A DNA stretch of 64,000 bases from Aphanomyces cochlioides (taxonomy: Eukaryota > Oomycota > Saprolegniomycetes > Saprolegniales > Verrucalvaceae). Positions 29,742 to 42,032 of this stretch are shown piece after piece. Location: contig JAHQRK010000008.1 in assembly GCA_019828595.1 (NCBI GenBank), positions 2,790,001 through 2,854,000 of the forward strand. The letters are read 5' to 3'. A model generated the notes under the pieces. The model saw nothing but the letters and a program-made list of their open reading frames with translations. It had not been told where the DNA came from and did not search any database. Made by a program: the position numbers and the translations under genes. How positions within the stretch are numbered: position 1 is the stretch's first letter; the number at the start of each line of letters is the position of its first letter.

Positions 29742-31736
29742 ACGCAAAAGGCTCCCGGCAAGGATTCAGCTTCGTCCAAGAAAGATTCCAAGCAAGGCAA
29801 TGCCCCCAAAGGCGCGAAACATCGCAACACTGGTGCTCATGCTATTGCCGATGACGATATTGCGCGATGCGAGGCCATGGCGGACGCATTCTACAAAGAC
29901 TCTGGTGACATGGACGCCTTCATTGAAAACATTTTGCTCACCCCCCAGTCCCAAGTGTACGAGCTCACAGTCAAGTTGGGCGAAGGCTACAAGGACTGGT
30001 CCGAAAAAGTCATCTGCGATCAATTTGTCAAGGAAAATCCTGGTTCGTTATGGGGCTCCAAATTTCCGAACATTTTGATCCACAAGAAGAACCCACAGAC
30101 CATTGTGATCTCAAGTTACAACTTGTCTACGTGCGTGGAAATGGGAGGCACAACGTTTCGACTTGGTGGCAAAGACTTCCTGGTTCCCAAGTACTCGCGT
30201 TATGGCAACAACTACTACGTTACGTTCAACAAGGTCAGTCACCCTTCGATGGCCAAGGCGATTGTCAAGAAAATGGCTGCATTGACCAAGTCAGTGATAG
30301 CAGCATTCAACCCTACTGCTGGTCAGAACATCAAGTCGCCGCATTTGAGAGTCATTTTCAAGTCGCCTGCGCCTCCTGCAGTGTTGGTGCCAAAATCCGG
30401 CGACGCACTACGCGAAATCACCATTACGGATCCGTCGGGTCAGCCTTTTGTCGTCGTGTTTCAGCACAAGATCGCTGCTCTGAACAAGACATTGCCTCCG
30501 TCGATTGTTTCACGACGTGCAGAGGCCAAGGCTGAAAAAGCGAAGGCAAAAGCGGCCAAGGCAGCGGCAAAATCTCCTCCGTCAGGAGAAAAAGAACCTG
30601 AACATGATGGAGACGATCATGACCAAGACCCTGGAACAAATGCGGAAGGCGAGGCCGACTCAACTGAGGCATCTGGAGATCGTCAAGATGAACAACCACA
30701 GCCAACAGCTCCTTCTCATGGCTCTGATGTCGATATGTCTGGTGACAGCGATCCCCCTAACAACAATGGACAAGACAAACAACAAGAAGATGTGGAAATG
30801 TCTACCAACGAATCGCCCGCTCTTGCTCCACCAAGTGAGCAGCCCAAGAACTCGCTGGACCTTCAATTGGTAACGGGCTACCGGTCTGGACCAGCTCCAA
30901 AACGTACTTTGCCTTCGTCCCCACGTTTGGATCCCCTGCCGACATCCAACCGTTTTCATATCCTCGAAGAAGACGACGTGGAACTCTCGTTTGAAGACTT
31001 TGCAGTGCCTCGAATTGTATTGGAAGATTCAAGTGCGCCACGCCCGAAAAAGACCAAAGGCAAAGCGAAGAAACAACGACTTAACAAGTCTGCTGCAGCC
31101 CACCTCGAATTGGCGAAGAAGATCATTCGAGACAAGAAAGTCGAAGGCAGTATCACCGAATGTCAACGCATTTTGCGAGATGATCCTCAGCTCGTTGCAC
31201 ATGCTATGTACGCACAAGATGAAGACCTCAGTTTGTTTCAGTCACTTGTTGCAACCAAGACTATTGAGCGCAAGATGGCTTTGTTAAAAGCTCAAGGCAA
31301 GCCTCACAACTACAAACATCACGTCAACTTCATGGCTCAATACAAGATTCACCCGTCAGAAATCTTGGAAGAATTGACCACGGACATACCAGAGATCAAG
31401 CGCATCCTCTTTGCACTTGCTACGATTGACTTATTCCTCTCAAATCGGGCCCCAGACCTCTACACAAACTCGGAGGCACTGACTGTTCTATTGAACCAAG
31501 AAGCAACAAGATTGCCTGACACCAACTGCTTGACGGACTGGTCGCTGTTTGCTTTGATCGAAAACTTCAGCGACAATCTCGAGAAGTTCACTTTGCCGGC
31601 TCCCGTCTTGTCGGCCATCTCGATGCTCAAAAGCATCACCAACAATTACCACATCGACGAGCTCTGCAGCAAAGCTCACCACTCCATGAACGCCGACGAA
31701 ATTGATCCCCTCGATTTGGAGGACGATCAACTCTAA
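29742..31736 (+). CDS. ORF1 C-terminal part (about residues 349-1012), copy P
   Basis: It contains the globular block, Ala/Lys helix, basic patch and normal C-terminus, and joins in frame to the fragment ending at 427. It has the EGEADSTEASGDRQDE linker variant, grouping P with B and L rather than A and F. Confidence 0.88.
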   Translation, partial: TQKAPGKDSASSKKDSKQGNAPKGAKHRNTGAHAIADDDIARCEAMADAFYKDSGDMDAFIENILLTPQSQVYELTVKLGEGYKDWSEKVICDQFVKENPGSLWGSKFPNILIHKKNPQTIVISSYNLSTCVEMGGTTFRLGGKDFLVPKYSRYGNNYYVTFNKVSHPSMAKAIVKKMAALTKSVIAAFNPTAGQNIKSPHLRVIFKSPAPPAVLVPKSGDALREITITDPSGQPFVVVFQHKIAALNKTLPPSIVSRRAEAKAEKAKAKAAKAAAKSPPSGEKEPEHDGDDHDQDPGTNAEGEADSTEASGDRQDEQPQPTAPSHGSDVDMSGDSDPPNNNGQDKQQEDVEMSTNESPALAPPSEQPKNSLDLQLVTGYRSGPAPKRTLPSSPRLDPLPTSNRFHILEEDDVELSFEDFAVPRIVLEDSSAPRPKKTKGKAKKQRLNKSAAAHLELAKKIIRDKKVEGSITECQRILRDDPQLVAHAMYAQDEDLSLFQSLVATKTIERKMALLKAQGKPHNYKHHVNFMAQYKIHPSEILEELTTDIPEIKRILFALATIDLFLSNRAPDLYTNSEALTVLLNQEATRLPDTNCLTDWSLFALIENFSDNLEKFTLPAPVLSAISMLKSITNNYHIDELCSKAHHSMNADEIDPLDLEDDQL

Positions 31737-31814
31737 GGCTTCTATCCCCTGCTTCAATCCATTTCAACCTCCCCTCTGACCCCTCCATTCTACTCATTTT
31801 CATCTGTACTCGTG

Positions 31815-32293
31815 ATGAGTGACAACAACTTCTCCGATGTCCCAACTGAACTCGTGGACTGGGACCCACAAATCATCTCCCTCAACACCAATGGCTTCTC
31901 CAACAGTCATCGGTACATCCTCGACAAACTATCAAGTGTTCACGACGTTTCCTTTATCCAAGAAACCCGTTTCCGCACGCCAAGTCTCCACGACCGTGTT
32001 GCGTTCCATTGGCAACGCATCACAAACCACGAAGGCTCTTTGTTCTTTGAAGAGCCTATTTACCCTGAAGTATCCACGTCGCCAGCCACTGGAGGTCTGG
32101 CTACGTTGATACATCCTCACTCTCCTTTGAAGAACGCCACTCAAGTCCCTCATGACAACTCAGTGCTTCGTGGTCGTTATCTACAAGTGCGATGTACTCT
32201 GGGTCCACTGACAGTCGTTCTCCACAATATCTATGCGCCGGCAGCCTTCCAAGAACGAGCAAGTTACTTCGAAGAATTGCCACGCGACTTTCC
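31815..32293 (+). CDS. ORF2 N-terminal fragment (residues 1-159), copy P
   Basis: The ATG at 31815 follows the 78-nt spacer. It holds the first half of the endonuclease (N24, E50). Copy Q cuts it after LPRDFP; the frame continues at 34062. Because Q is in the same reading frame, the DNA encodes a chimeric frame of endonuclease N-half plus post-RT region, presumably non-functional. Confidence 0.88.
32280..32293 (+). repeat. Left target-site duplication of copy Q
   Basis: The 14-bp word CCACGCGACTTTCC recurs at 34048-34061, where its CC doubles as the last two bases of Q. Confidence 0.93.
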
Positions 32294-33901
32294 GCTCTAC
32301 AAGGCTCGAACCATGGCCGGAAAAGTCACTATCCTGCACAGCATATGTCTGCCTGTGTTATGGTACCAACTGGCTTTTGTCCCTGCCGACAAAGACCTGG
32401 CCAAAAAGATCGACAAGGCCATGCTTCAATTTATGCATGGTGAAGAAATCAACCCATCCTCCTCTGTCCATGGCCTCCGTTTGATCAAAAAGGAGATTCT
32501 ATTCATGCCGAAGAAGTCCGGTGGCTTAGGCCTGCACCATGCACTTGCTTTATGGCAACAACACAACCGCTCTGTCATGATCAGATGCATTCAAGCCATC
32601 ACCACCCCACCCCGCAAGTCTGCCATGTCCGCCTGGATTACGCCGGGCTATACTCTCCTCGAGAAGGCTTTTCATCCATGGGGTTCCCCCCGAGATCTCC
32701 TCTTGGCAAATGGCTCTTCTGCATTCATCAGACAACTGTACAAGAATCCCAATATCACTCCAATGTGGAAAGCCTTATTGAGTAGCTGGTTTGAATCTCG
32801 CTGGACTCCGTACGGCTGTCCAAATCACATCTCATCTTTGGATGTTCCCCTTTGGCACAACTCGTATCTGCCTGGACTCGAAGACCTATACGATCAGTGC
32901 TCTACATCGACGCAAGACCAAGCCAATGTATTGGCGTCGCTTCACATCACGAAGTTGTCGCATTTGTTGACTCCGTGTCAGCGAGTTTGGCCAGCTTCGA
33001 TCTTGTTCGACAAAATCAACCGTGCCTGCCGCCAAGCCAATTTTGTCCCTCCAACGAAACAATGGATCTCAATCTTGGTGACCAAGTTATCACGATTGTT
33101 TGAGATTGTTTCTGAAGAGGATGCTCCCGTGTTCCACTTGCCGACGCCAAGCTCTGAATGGATGGAATGGCACTGGATGATACACCCTGACTCGAGTCCG
33201 ATCTTGTTGGCGCTTGCGACTTCGAAATCGGCTAAGATCAGAGCTTCTCCAGCTGTCAGCTCGTCCATCCTTCCTACCAAGCATCTCAACCTGCCATCGA
33301 ACTTTTACGAAGACCCCAAGCGCCTTCCCAACTTGCCGCCTTCCTCCAACCCGACCACATTCTCCCTCGATATGGAGAGTTCATTTTCAAGACCCTTCTC
33401 CGCGCCAACGCCATGCAATATCTGTTTCAGTACCAAGACCCCAAGCCGACGTGTGTCTTCTGTCGTGTCAATGAGACGTACGAGCATTTCCTGTTCTCTT
33501 GTGGATATGGTCAATCTGTTTGGTATTCCTTCAAGACAATCCAGCGACTGCTCGAGTGTTCCTTTCCGTCCACGTGTCTGGAAATGTTCTACGAGACGCC
33601 CAAGCCGTCCGATGGATACTACATCCGTGGCTATCTGAAGATCTGGCCGATTGTCCGAGCCTGCGTGTATTATCAAATATGGCTCCAACGTGCCGATCGC
33701 ACCTTTCGACCCGACCTCACAGCGAAGAGTCCGATGGAAGTTGCCATTCATGCTGCCTCTTTGATCAAGCTACATCTACAACAGCTCCTGGTTGATCTCC
33801 CTCTCAAGAAGGGATACACCAAGGTATTCAATGTGCTCAAGCATCTATCTTCGGACCACTGGTTACGTCAACACATCATTCCTGACAGCGTCGTTTCATG
33901 A
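32294..33901 (+). pseudogene. ORF2 C-terminal fragment (about residues 817-1351) with frameshift, copy Q
   Basis: The post-RT region and zinc finger are present. One A is missing near 33326 (CGCCTTCCC where other copies have CGCCTTACCC), which shifts the frame near residue 1160. It has no start of its own and reads through from P ORF2 across the junction. Confidence 0.9.
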
Positions 33902-34049
33902 GTGAGCTAACGGCTCACTCACTTCATCTCCTGTTCAATGACCACTTTGCCATATTCTGTTTTCCAAGTTCTATTTATACAGTACGAGGCAAATTAGTAA
34001 GTCATTAGGGCCTTTGCTCAAAAATAAGGTTAATACAACTCATTTAACC
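32294..34049 (+). mobile_element. LINE copy Q, 5'-truncated, inside P ORF2
   Basis: This is a complete 1.76-kb insertion with both TSDs. It starts at the codons for LYKARTM just after the RT core and ends with a full 3' UTR (33902-34049) that has the long post-stop hairpin with A in the loop, as in B. Confidence 0.95.
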
Positions 34050-34061
34050 ACGCGACTTTCC
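34048..34061 (+). repeat. Right target-site duplication of copy Q
   Basis: This is the second copy of the word at 32280-32293. P ORF2 resumes after it. Confidence 0.93.
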
Positions 34062-35522
34062 TCCACATGCGCTCCACATTGTTGGAGGAGATTTCAACTG
34101 CACTCTCAACAAAGATTTGGATTCGTTGAGACCCAGTACCTCCACCATGGCCGGCACCCTTCAACTGGAACAATGGATGCACAGTTTGTCTCTGGTGGAT
34201 CTGTTTCGTCGTCAAAACCCCGTGGCACGAGCCTTCACAAGTCCCACACTCACCAACCGACTCGACTACATCTTTTGTTCGTCCACCTTGGCGGGTCTTT
34301 GTCATTGGAAGGCGACGCACATGCCACACGTTCCACAGGCTGACCACGTGGCTTGTCGTATCATCACAAAGCGTCAAACATTGCGCCATGGCTCTGGATC
34401 ATGGAAAGCTCCAACTTGGCTACTTCGTCTACCACGAGCGGCCGAGATTGTTCATGGATGTCTGGATCGATTTTTGGACAAGTCTCCAACATTCCACAAT
34501 ATCTCCAAGGCCTACGACATACTGGTCAATGATATCCGCTCCCAACTCAAAGAATTCCATTCTCAACGATTGGAGAAACAACGTCTGCCGTTGAAGAAGT
34601 TAGCTGTCGAGATCGCTTCGCTTTTGCAAGTCCCCAACATGCGTCAAGATGCAGTGCTGGTGGATCGAGTGCGAGACCTTCAAAAGCAAATTCACGAGCT
34701 GCAAGATCGAGACAAGCAGTTTCGTCAAGACCAGGCGTTCCAACTTCACTTGTACAAAGCAGAGCGCTCGTCCAAGTTCCACTTCATGTCCCCTGTCCCT
34801 ACCCCCTTGAAGAAGACAGTCTTCAAAGAGTTGGTGGATGTCAATGGAAATGTTGTCTCCAATCAACAAGGCATGTCTGACGTCCTGGTCGACTACTACA
34901 AGGACTTGTTTGCAGCTCCCGAGGTGCAGCGATCTGGAGACGAAGTGTCGTCATTTCTGACCCCATTGACTCGACACAAGCAACTGCCAGAGCAAGCCCA
35001 GAAAGAGCTGTCGGCTCCCTTGCGTGCCAACGAGTTCTATCATGCTATTCGACACAGCAGTTCGAACTCAGCGCCAGGTCCCAACGCTCTGCCATTCGAA
35101 GTCCTCAAACTTGCACCTCACAAGTGGTCGTTGGTATTGGAGCTGCTATTCACACACCAGCTCCATTCTCACCCTCGCTTGACTCCCATGCAACTTGTCA
35201 GTACGCTGGTGTTGCTGCACAAGAAAGGCCCCAAGTCACAGGCCAAGAACTATCGGCCCATTAGCCTACTCAACACGGATGTGAAAATCCTGACGAGTAT
35301 TCTGGCTTATCGACTCCAGCGCCACATTCGACACATCATCCACCCGGACCAGCAAGGCTTTATCCGTCGAAGCAATATCCAAACCAATATTGCACGACTG
35401 GATGACATGCTGCACCACATCAAACTACACAGTCCGTCCTCGATGGTGGCACTGCTTGACTTTGAGAAAGCTTTTGATCGCGTGGACCACGCGTACTTGC
35501 TCCGCGTCCTCCGTCACTATGG
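34050..35522 (+). mobile_element. LINE copy P, third piece (ORF2 middle)
   Basis: P continues to 35522 (CGTCACTATGG), where copy R is inserted in minus orientation. The rest of P, including its 3' end, does not reappear in the window as expected for a simple insertion; see the R/R' fusion. Confidence 0.9.
34062..35522 (+). CDS. ORF2 middle part (about residues 160-647), copy P
   Basis: It holds the second half of the endonuclease (D170, N172, D228, D254-H255), the linker and the RT up to just past LLDFEKAFD (D626). It is cut by R before QGDP and FADD. Confidence 0.88.
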
Positions 35523-35668
35523 TTAAATGAGTTGTATTAACCTTATTTTTGAGCAAAGGCCCTAATGACTTACTAATTTGCCTCGTACTGTATAAATAGA
35601 ACTTGGAAAACAGAATATGGCAAAGTGGTCATTGAACAGGAGATGAAGTGAGTGAGCCGTTAGCTCAC

Positions 35669-38112
35669 TCATGAAACGACGCTGTCAGGAATGGCGTGTT
35701 GACGTAACCAGGGGTCCGAAGATAGATGCTTGAGCACATTGAATACCTTGGTGTATCCCTTCTTGAGAGGGAGATCAACCAGGAGCTGTTGTAGATGTAG
35801 CTTGATCAAAGAGGCAGCATGAATGGCAACTTCCATCGGACTCTTCGCTGTGAGGTCGGGTCGAAAGGTGCGATCGGCACGTTGGAGCCATATTTGATAA
35901 TACACGCAGGCTCGGACAATCGGCCAGATCTTCAGATAGCCACGGATGTAGTATCCATCGGACGGCTGGGGCGTCTCGTAGAACATTTCCAGACACGTGG
36001 ACGGAAAGGAACACTCGAGCAGTCGCTGGATCGCCTTGAAGAAATACCAAACAGATTGACCATATCCACAAGAGAACAGGAAATGCTCGTACGTCTCATT
36101 GACACGACAGAAGACACACGTCGGCTTGGGGTCTTGGTACTGAAACAGATATTGCATGGCGTTGGCGCGGAGAAGGGTCTTGAAAATGAACTCTCCATAT
36201 CGAGGGAGGATGTGGTCGGGTTGGAGGAAGGCGGCAAGTTGGGTAAGGCGCTTGGGGTCTTCGTAAAAGTTGGATGGCAGGTTGAGATGCTTGGTAGGAA
36301 GAATGGACGAGCTGGCAGCTGGAGAAGCTCTGATCTTAGCCGATTTCGAAGTCGCAAACGCCAACAAGATCGGACTCGAGTCAGGGTGAATCATCCAGTG
36401 CCATTCCATCCATTCAGAGCTTGGCGTCGGCAAGTGGAACACGGGAGCATCCTCTTCAGAAACAATCTCAAACAATCGTGATAACTTGGTCACCAAGATT
36501 GAGATCCATTGTTTCGTTGGAGGGACAAAATTGGCTTGGCGGCAGGCACGGTTGATTTTGTCGAACAAGATCGAAGCTGGCCAAACTCGCTGACACGGAG
36601 TCAACAAATGCGACAACTTCGTGATGTGAAGCGAAGCCAATACATTGGCTTGGTCTTGCGTCGATGTAGAGCACTGATCGTATAGGTCTTCGAGTCCAGG
36701 CAGATACGAGTTGTGCCAAAGGGGAACATCCAAAGATGAGATGTGATTTGGACAGCCGTACGGAGTCCAGCGAGATTCAAACCAGCTACTCAATAAGGCT
36801 TTCCACATTGGAGTGATATTGGGATTCTTGTACAGTTGTCTGATGAATGCAGAAGAGCCACTTGCCAAGAGGAGATCTCGGGGGGAACCCCATGGATGAA
36901 AAGCCTTCTCGAGGAGAGTATAGCCCGGCGTAATCCAGGCGGACATGGCAGACTTGCGGGGTGGGGTGGTGATGGCTTGAATGCATCTGATCATGACAGA
37001 GCGGTTGTGTTGTTGCCATAAAGCAAGTGCATGGTGCAGGCCTAAGCCACCGGACTTCTTCGGCATGAATAGGATCTCCTTTTTGATCAAACGGAGGCCA
37101 TGGACAGAGGAGGATGGGTTGATTTCTTCACCATGCATAAATTGAAGCATGGCCTTGTCGATCTTTTTGGCCAGGTCTTTGTCGGCAGGGACAAAAGCCA
37201 GTTGGTACCATAACACAGGCAGACATATGCTGTGCAGGATAGTGACTTTTCCGGCCATGGTTCGAGCCTTGTAGAGCCACAAAGACAAGCGAGCCACAAA
37301 CTTCTCAAACACGTAATTGAAACGTGCCAATGGAGAAAGATTGGGCGCAACCAAGATACCAAGAGCCTTCACGGGACTGTCGGAAGTAACTTGTAGTGAG
37401 GCAAGGTTCCCATTCAACTGGCTGTAGGTCAGAATTTGGGTCTTGTCTACGTTGAGTCGGAAACCAGACTTGTCGCAAAAGGTTTGAACCAATGCAAGCT
37501 GCCGGTGGAGGCACGTCTCATTTGCCGCATAGAGTTGCGAGTCGTCGGCAAAGTAACTCCCAGTGTGGTAGCGATCCCCACACTTGATGCCATAGTTGGA
37601 GTGTTGCCGTAGGAGTTGGCACATCGGTTCCAAAGCGATCACAAACAGAAGTGGCGACATTGGATCACCTTGCAACACACCGCGTGAGATGTGAACTGGC
37701 TTGGACAAGAAGCCGTTCACCAAGATGCGAGACTTGCGGCCCGAGTACAGTACGCGAACCATGTCAACAAAGGTTTCGGGAAAGCCATAGTGACGGAGGA
37801 CGCGGAGCAAGTACGCGTGGTCCACGCGATCAAAAGCTTTCTCAAAGTCAAGCAGTGCCACCATCGAGGACGGACTGTGTAGTTTGATGTGGTGCAGCAT
37901 GTCATCCAGTCGTGCAATATTGGTTTGGATATTGCTTCGACGGATAAAGCCTTGCTGGTCCGGGTGGATGATGTGTCGAATGTGGCGCTGAAGTCGATAA
38001 GCCAGAATACTCGTCAGGATTTTCACATCCGTGTTGAGTAGGCTAATGGGCCGATAGTTCTTGGCTTGTGACTTGGGGCCTTTCTTGTGCAGCAACACCA
38101 GCGTACTGACAA
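35669..38112 (-). CDS. ORF2 part (about residues 539-1351), copy R
   Basis: It carries RT, post-RT region and zinc finger, all open. The QGDPLSP motif reads QGDPMSP here (near 37661), a substitution next to the conserved box that no other copy has. It continues upstream in frame at 41225-42032. Confidence 0.86.
38098..38112 (+). repeat. Left target-site duplication of copy S
   Basis: CCAGCGTACTGACAA here matches 41210-41224. The first CC is the pair shared with the S 3' end. The last one or two A may be chance. Confidence 0.92.
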
Positions 38113-41064
38113 CAAATTCACGAGCTGCAAGATCGAGACAAGCAGTTTCGTCAAGACCAGGCGTTCCAACTTCACTTGTACAAAGCAGAGCGCTCGTCCA
38201 AGTTCCACTTCATGTCCCCTGTCCCTACCCCCTTGAAGAAGACAGTCTTCAAAGAGTTGGTGGATGTCAATGGAAATGTTGTCTCCAATCAACAAGGCAT
38301 GTCTGACGTCCTGGTCGACTACTACAAGGACTTGTTTGCAGCTCCCGAGGTGCAGCGATCTGGAGACGAAGTGTCGTCATTTCTGACCCCATTGACTCGA
38401 CACAAGCAACTGCCAGAGCAAGCCCAGAAAGAGCTGTCGGCTCCCTTGCGCGCCAACGAGTTCTATCATGCTATTCGACACAGCAGTTCGAACTCAGCGC
38501 CAGGTCCCAACGCTCTGCCATTCGAAGTCCTCAAACTTGCACCTCACAAGTGGTCGTTGGTATTGGAGCTGCTATTCACACACCAGCTCCATTCTCACCC
38601 TCGCTTGACTCCCATGCAACTTGTCAGTACGCTGGTGTTGCTGCACAAGAAAGGCCCCAAGTCACAGGCCAAGAACTATCGGCCCATTAGCCTACTCAAC
38701 ACGGATGTGAAAATCCTGACGAGTATTCTGGCTTATCGACTCCAGCGCCACATTCGACACATCATCCACCCGGACCAGCAAGGCTTTATCCGTCGAAGCA
38801 ATATCCAAACCAATATTGCACGACTGGATGACATGCTGCACCACATCAAACTACACAGTCCGTCCTCGATGGTGGCACTGCTTGACTTTGAGAAAGCTTT
38901 TGATCGCGTGGACCACGCGTACTTGCTCCGCGTCCTCCGTCACTATGGCTTTCCCGAAACCTTTGTTGACATGGTTCGCGTACTGTACTCGGGCCGCAAG
39001 TCTCGCATCTTGGTGAACGGCTTCTTGTCCAAGCCAGTTCACATCTCACGCGGTGTGTTGCAAGGTGATCCACTGTCGCCACTTCTGTTTGTGATCGCTT
39101 TGGAACCGATGTGCCAACTCCTACGGCAACACTCCAACTATGGCATCAAGTGTGGGGATCGCTACCACACTGGGAGTTACTTTGCCGACGACTCGCAACT
39201 CTATGCTGCAAATGAGACGTGCCTCCACCGGCAGCTTGCATTGGTTCAAACCTTTTGCGACAAGTCTGGTTTCCGACTCAACGTAGACAAGACCCAAATT
39301 CTGACCTACAGCCAGTTGAATGGGAACCTTGCCTCACTACAAGTTACTTCCGACAGTCCCGTGAAGGCTCTTGGTATCTTGGTTGCGCCCAATCTTTCTC
39401 CATTGGCACGTTTCAATTACGTGTTTGAGAAGTTTGTGGCTCGCTTGTCTTTGTGGCTCTACAAGGCTCGAACCATGGCCGGAAAAGTCACTATCCTGCA
39501 CAGCATATGTCTGCCTGTGTTATGGTACCAACTGGCTTTTGTCCCTGCCGACAAAGACCTGGCCAAAAAGATCGACAAGGCCATGCTTCAATTTATGCAT
39601 GGTGAAGAAATCAACCCATCCTCCTCTGTCCATGGCCTCCGTTTGATCAAAAAGGAGATCATATTCATGCCGAAGAAGTCCGGTGGCTTAGGCCTGCACC
39701 ATGCACTTGCTTTATGGCAACAACACAACCGCTCTGTCATGATCAGATGCATTCAAGCCATCACCACCCCACCCCGCAAGTCTGCCATGTCCGCCTGGAT
39801 TACGCCGGGCTATACTCTCCTCGAGAAGGCTTTTCATCCATGGGGTTCCCCCCGAGATCTCCTCTTGGCGAATGGCTCTTCTGCATTCATCAGACAACTG
39901 TACAAGAATCCCAATATCACTCCAATGTGGAAAGCCTTATTGAGTAGCTGGTTTGAATCCCGCTGGACTCCGTACGGCTGTCCAAATCACATCTCATCTT
40001 TGGATGTTCCCCTTTGGCACAACTCGTATCTGCCTGGACTCGAAGACCTATACGATCAGTGCTCTACATCGACGCAAGACCAAGCCAATGTATTGGCTTC
40101 GCTTCACATCACGAAGTTGTCGCATTTGTTGACTCCGTGTCAGCGAGTTTGGCCAGCTTCGATCTTGTTCGACAAAATCAACCGTGCCTGCCGCCAAGCC
40201 AATTTTGTCCCTCCAACGAAACAATGGATCTCAATCTTGGTGACCAAGTTATCACGATTGTTTGAGATTGTTTCTGAAGAGGATGCTCCCGTGTTCCACT
40301 TGCCGACGCCAAGCTCTGAATGGATGGAATGGCACTGGATAATTCACCCTGACTCGAGTCCAATCTTGTTGGCGCTTGCGACTTCGAAATCGGCTAAGAT
40401 CAGAGCTTCTCCAGCTGCCAGCTCGTCCATTCTTCCTACCAAGCATCTCAACCTGCCATCCAACTTTTACGAAGACCCCAAGCGCCTTACCCAACTTGCC
40501 GCCTTCCTCCAACCCGACCACATTCTCCCTCGATATGGAGAGTTCATTTTCAAGACCCTTCTCCGCGCCAACGCCATGCAATATCTGTTTCAGTACCAAG
40601 ACCCCAAGCCGACGTGTGTCTTCTGTCGTGTCAATGAGACGTACGAGCATTTCCTGTTCTCTTGTGGATATGGTCAATCTGTTTGGTATTCCTTCAAGAC
40701 AATCCAGCGACTGCTCGAGTGTTCCTTTCCGTCGACTTGTCTGGAAATGTTCTACGAGACGCCCAAGCCGTCCGATGGATACTACATCCGTGGCTATCTG
40801 AAGATCTGGCCGATTGTCCGAGCCTGCGTGTATTATCAAATATGGCTCCAACGTGCCGATCGCACCTTTCGACCCGACCTCACAGCGAAGAGTCCGATGG
40901 AAGTTGCCATTCATGCTGCCTCTTTGATCAAGCTACATCTACAACAGCTCCTGGTTGATCTCCCTCTCAAGAAGGGATACACCAAGGTATTCAATGTGCT
41001 CAAGCATCTATCTTCGGACCCCTGGTTACGTCAACACGCCATTCCTGACAGTGTCGTTTCATGA
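38113..41064 (+). pseudogene. ORF2 without endonuclease (about residues 369-1351), copy S
   Basis: RT (LLDFEKAFD, QGDPLSP, YFADD), post-RT region and zinc finger are all intact and open for more than 960 codons, but the endonuclease is lost by 5' truncation. A protein could start at an internal Met near residue 402 (FMSPVPTP), though there is no evidence for expression. Confidence 0.88.
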
Positions 41065-41211
41065 GTGAGCTGACGGCTCACCACTTCATCTCCTGTTCAA
41101 TGACCACTTTGCCATATTCTGTTTTCCAAGTTCTATTTATACAGTACGAGGCAAATTAGTAAGTCATTAGGGCCTTTGCTCAAAAATAAGGTTAATACAA
41201 CTCATTTAACC
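38113..41211 (+). mobile_element. LINE copy S, 5'-truncated, inside R
   Basis: This is a complete 3.1-kb insertion, opposite in strand to its host R. It covers ORF2 from about residue 369 to the stop plus a full 3' UTR (41065-41211) with the short post-stop repeat. Confidence 0.94.
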
Positions 41212-41224
41212 AGCGTACTGACAA
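41210..41224 (+). repeat. Right target-site duplication of copy S
   Basis: This is the second copy of the word at 38098-38112. R ORF2 continues after it. Confidence 0.92.
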
Positions 41225-42032
41225 GTTGCATGGGAGTCAAGCGAGGGTGAGAATGGAGCTGGTGTGTGAATAGCAGCTCCAATACCAACGACCACTTGTG
41301 AGGTGCAAGTTTGAGGACTTCGAATGGCAGAGCGTTGGGACCTGGCGCTGAGTTCGAACTGCTGTGTCGAATAGCATGATAGAACTCGTTGGCACGCAAG
41401 GGAGCCGACAGCTCTTTCTGGGCTTGCTCTGGCAGTTGTTTGTGTCGAGTCAATGGGGTCAGAAATGACGACACTTCGTCTCCAGATCGCTGCACCTCGG
41501 GAGCTGCAAACAAGTCCTTGTAGTAGTCGACCAGGACGTCAGACATGCCTTGTTGATTGGAGACAACATTTCCATTGACATCCACCAACTCTTTGAAGAC
41601 TGTCTTCTTCAAGGGGGTAGGGACAGGGGACATGAAGTGGAACTTGGACGAGCGCTCTGCTTTGTACAAGTGAAGTTGGAACGCCTGGCCTTGACGAAAC
41701 TGCTTGTCTCGATCTTGCAGCTCGTGAATTTGCTTTTGAAGGTCTCGCACTCGATCCACCAGCACTGCATCTTGACGCATGTTGGGGACTTGCAAAAGCG
41801 AAGCGATCTCGACAGCTAACTTCTTCAACGGCAGACGTTGTTTCTCCAATCGTTGAGAATGGAATTCTTTGAGTTGGGAGCGGATATCATTGACCAGCAT
41901 GTCGTAGGCCTTGGAGATATTGTGGAATGATGGAGACTTGTCCAAAAATCGATCCAGACATCCATGAACAATCTCGGCCGCTCGTGGTAGACGAAGTAGC
42001 CAAGTTGGAGCTTTCCATGATCCAGAGCCATG
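41212..42032 (-). mobile_element. LINE copy R', 5' piece, truncated at 42032
   Basis: It continues R beyond S and ends at a 5' truncation in the endonuclease/linker region. The next bases (42033-42049) are plus-strand copy T and read CCAAGCCAATGTATTGG, ending in GG as a left flank must. The partner junction with that word is not in the window, so this right end probably belongs to a second minus copy, R', whose left part lies upstream. Confidence 0.75.
41225..42032 (-). CDS. ORF2 part (about residues 270-538), copy R/R'
   Basis: This is the linker between endonuclease and RT, with a charged, coiled-coil-like stretch around residues 320-395. The frame is open. It joins across copy S to 35669-38112. 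Confidence 0.82.

Larger units (their letters stand above)
29725..32293 (+). mobile_element. LINE copy P, middle piece (ORF1 C-terminus, spacer, ORF2 start)
   Basis: This continues copy P after the 29-kb nested block. It runs to 32293, where truncated copy Q is inserted, and continues at 34050. Confidence 0.94.
35521..38112 (-). mobile_element. LINE copy R, 3' piece
   Basis: It begins at the P junction with a full 3' UTR (35521-35668) and runs through ORF2 to 38112, where plus-strand copy S is inserted. It continues at 41212-42032. Its left flank (in P) and right flank (in T) come from different positions of the element, so the two ends cannot belong to one insertion. Confidence 0.88.
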
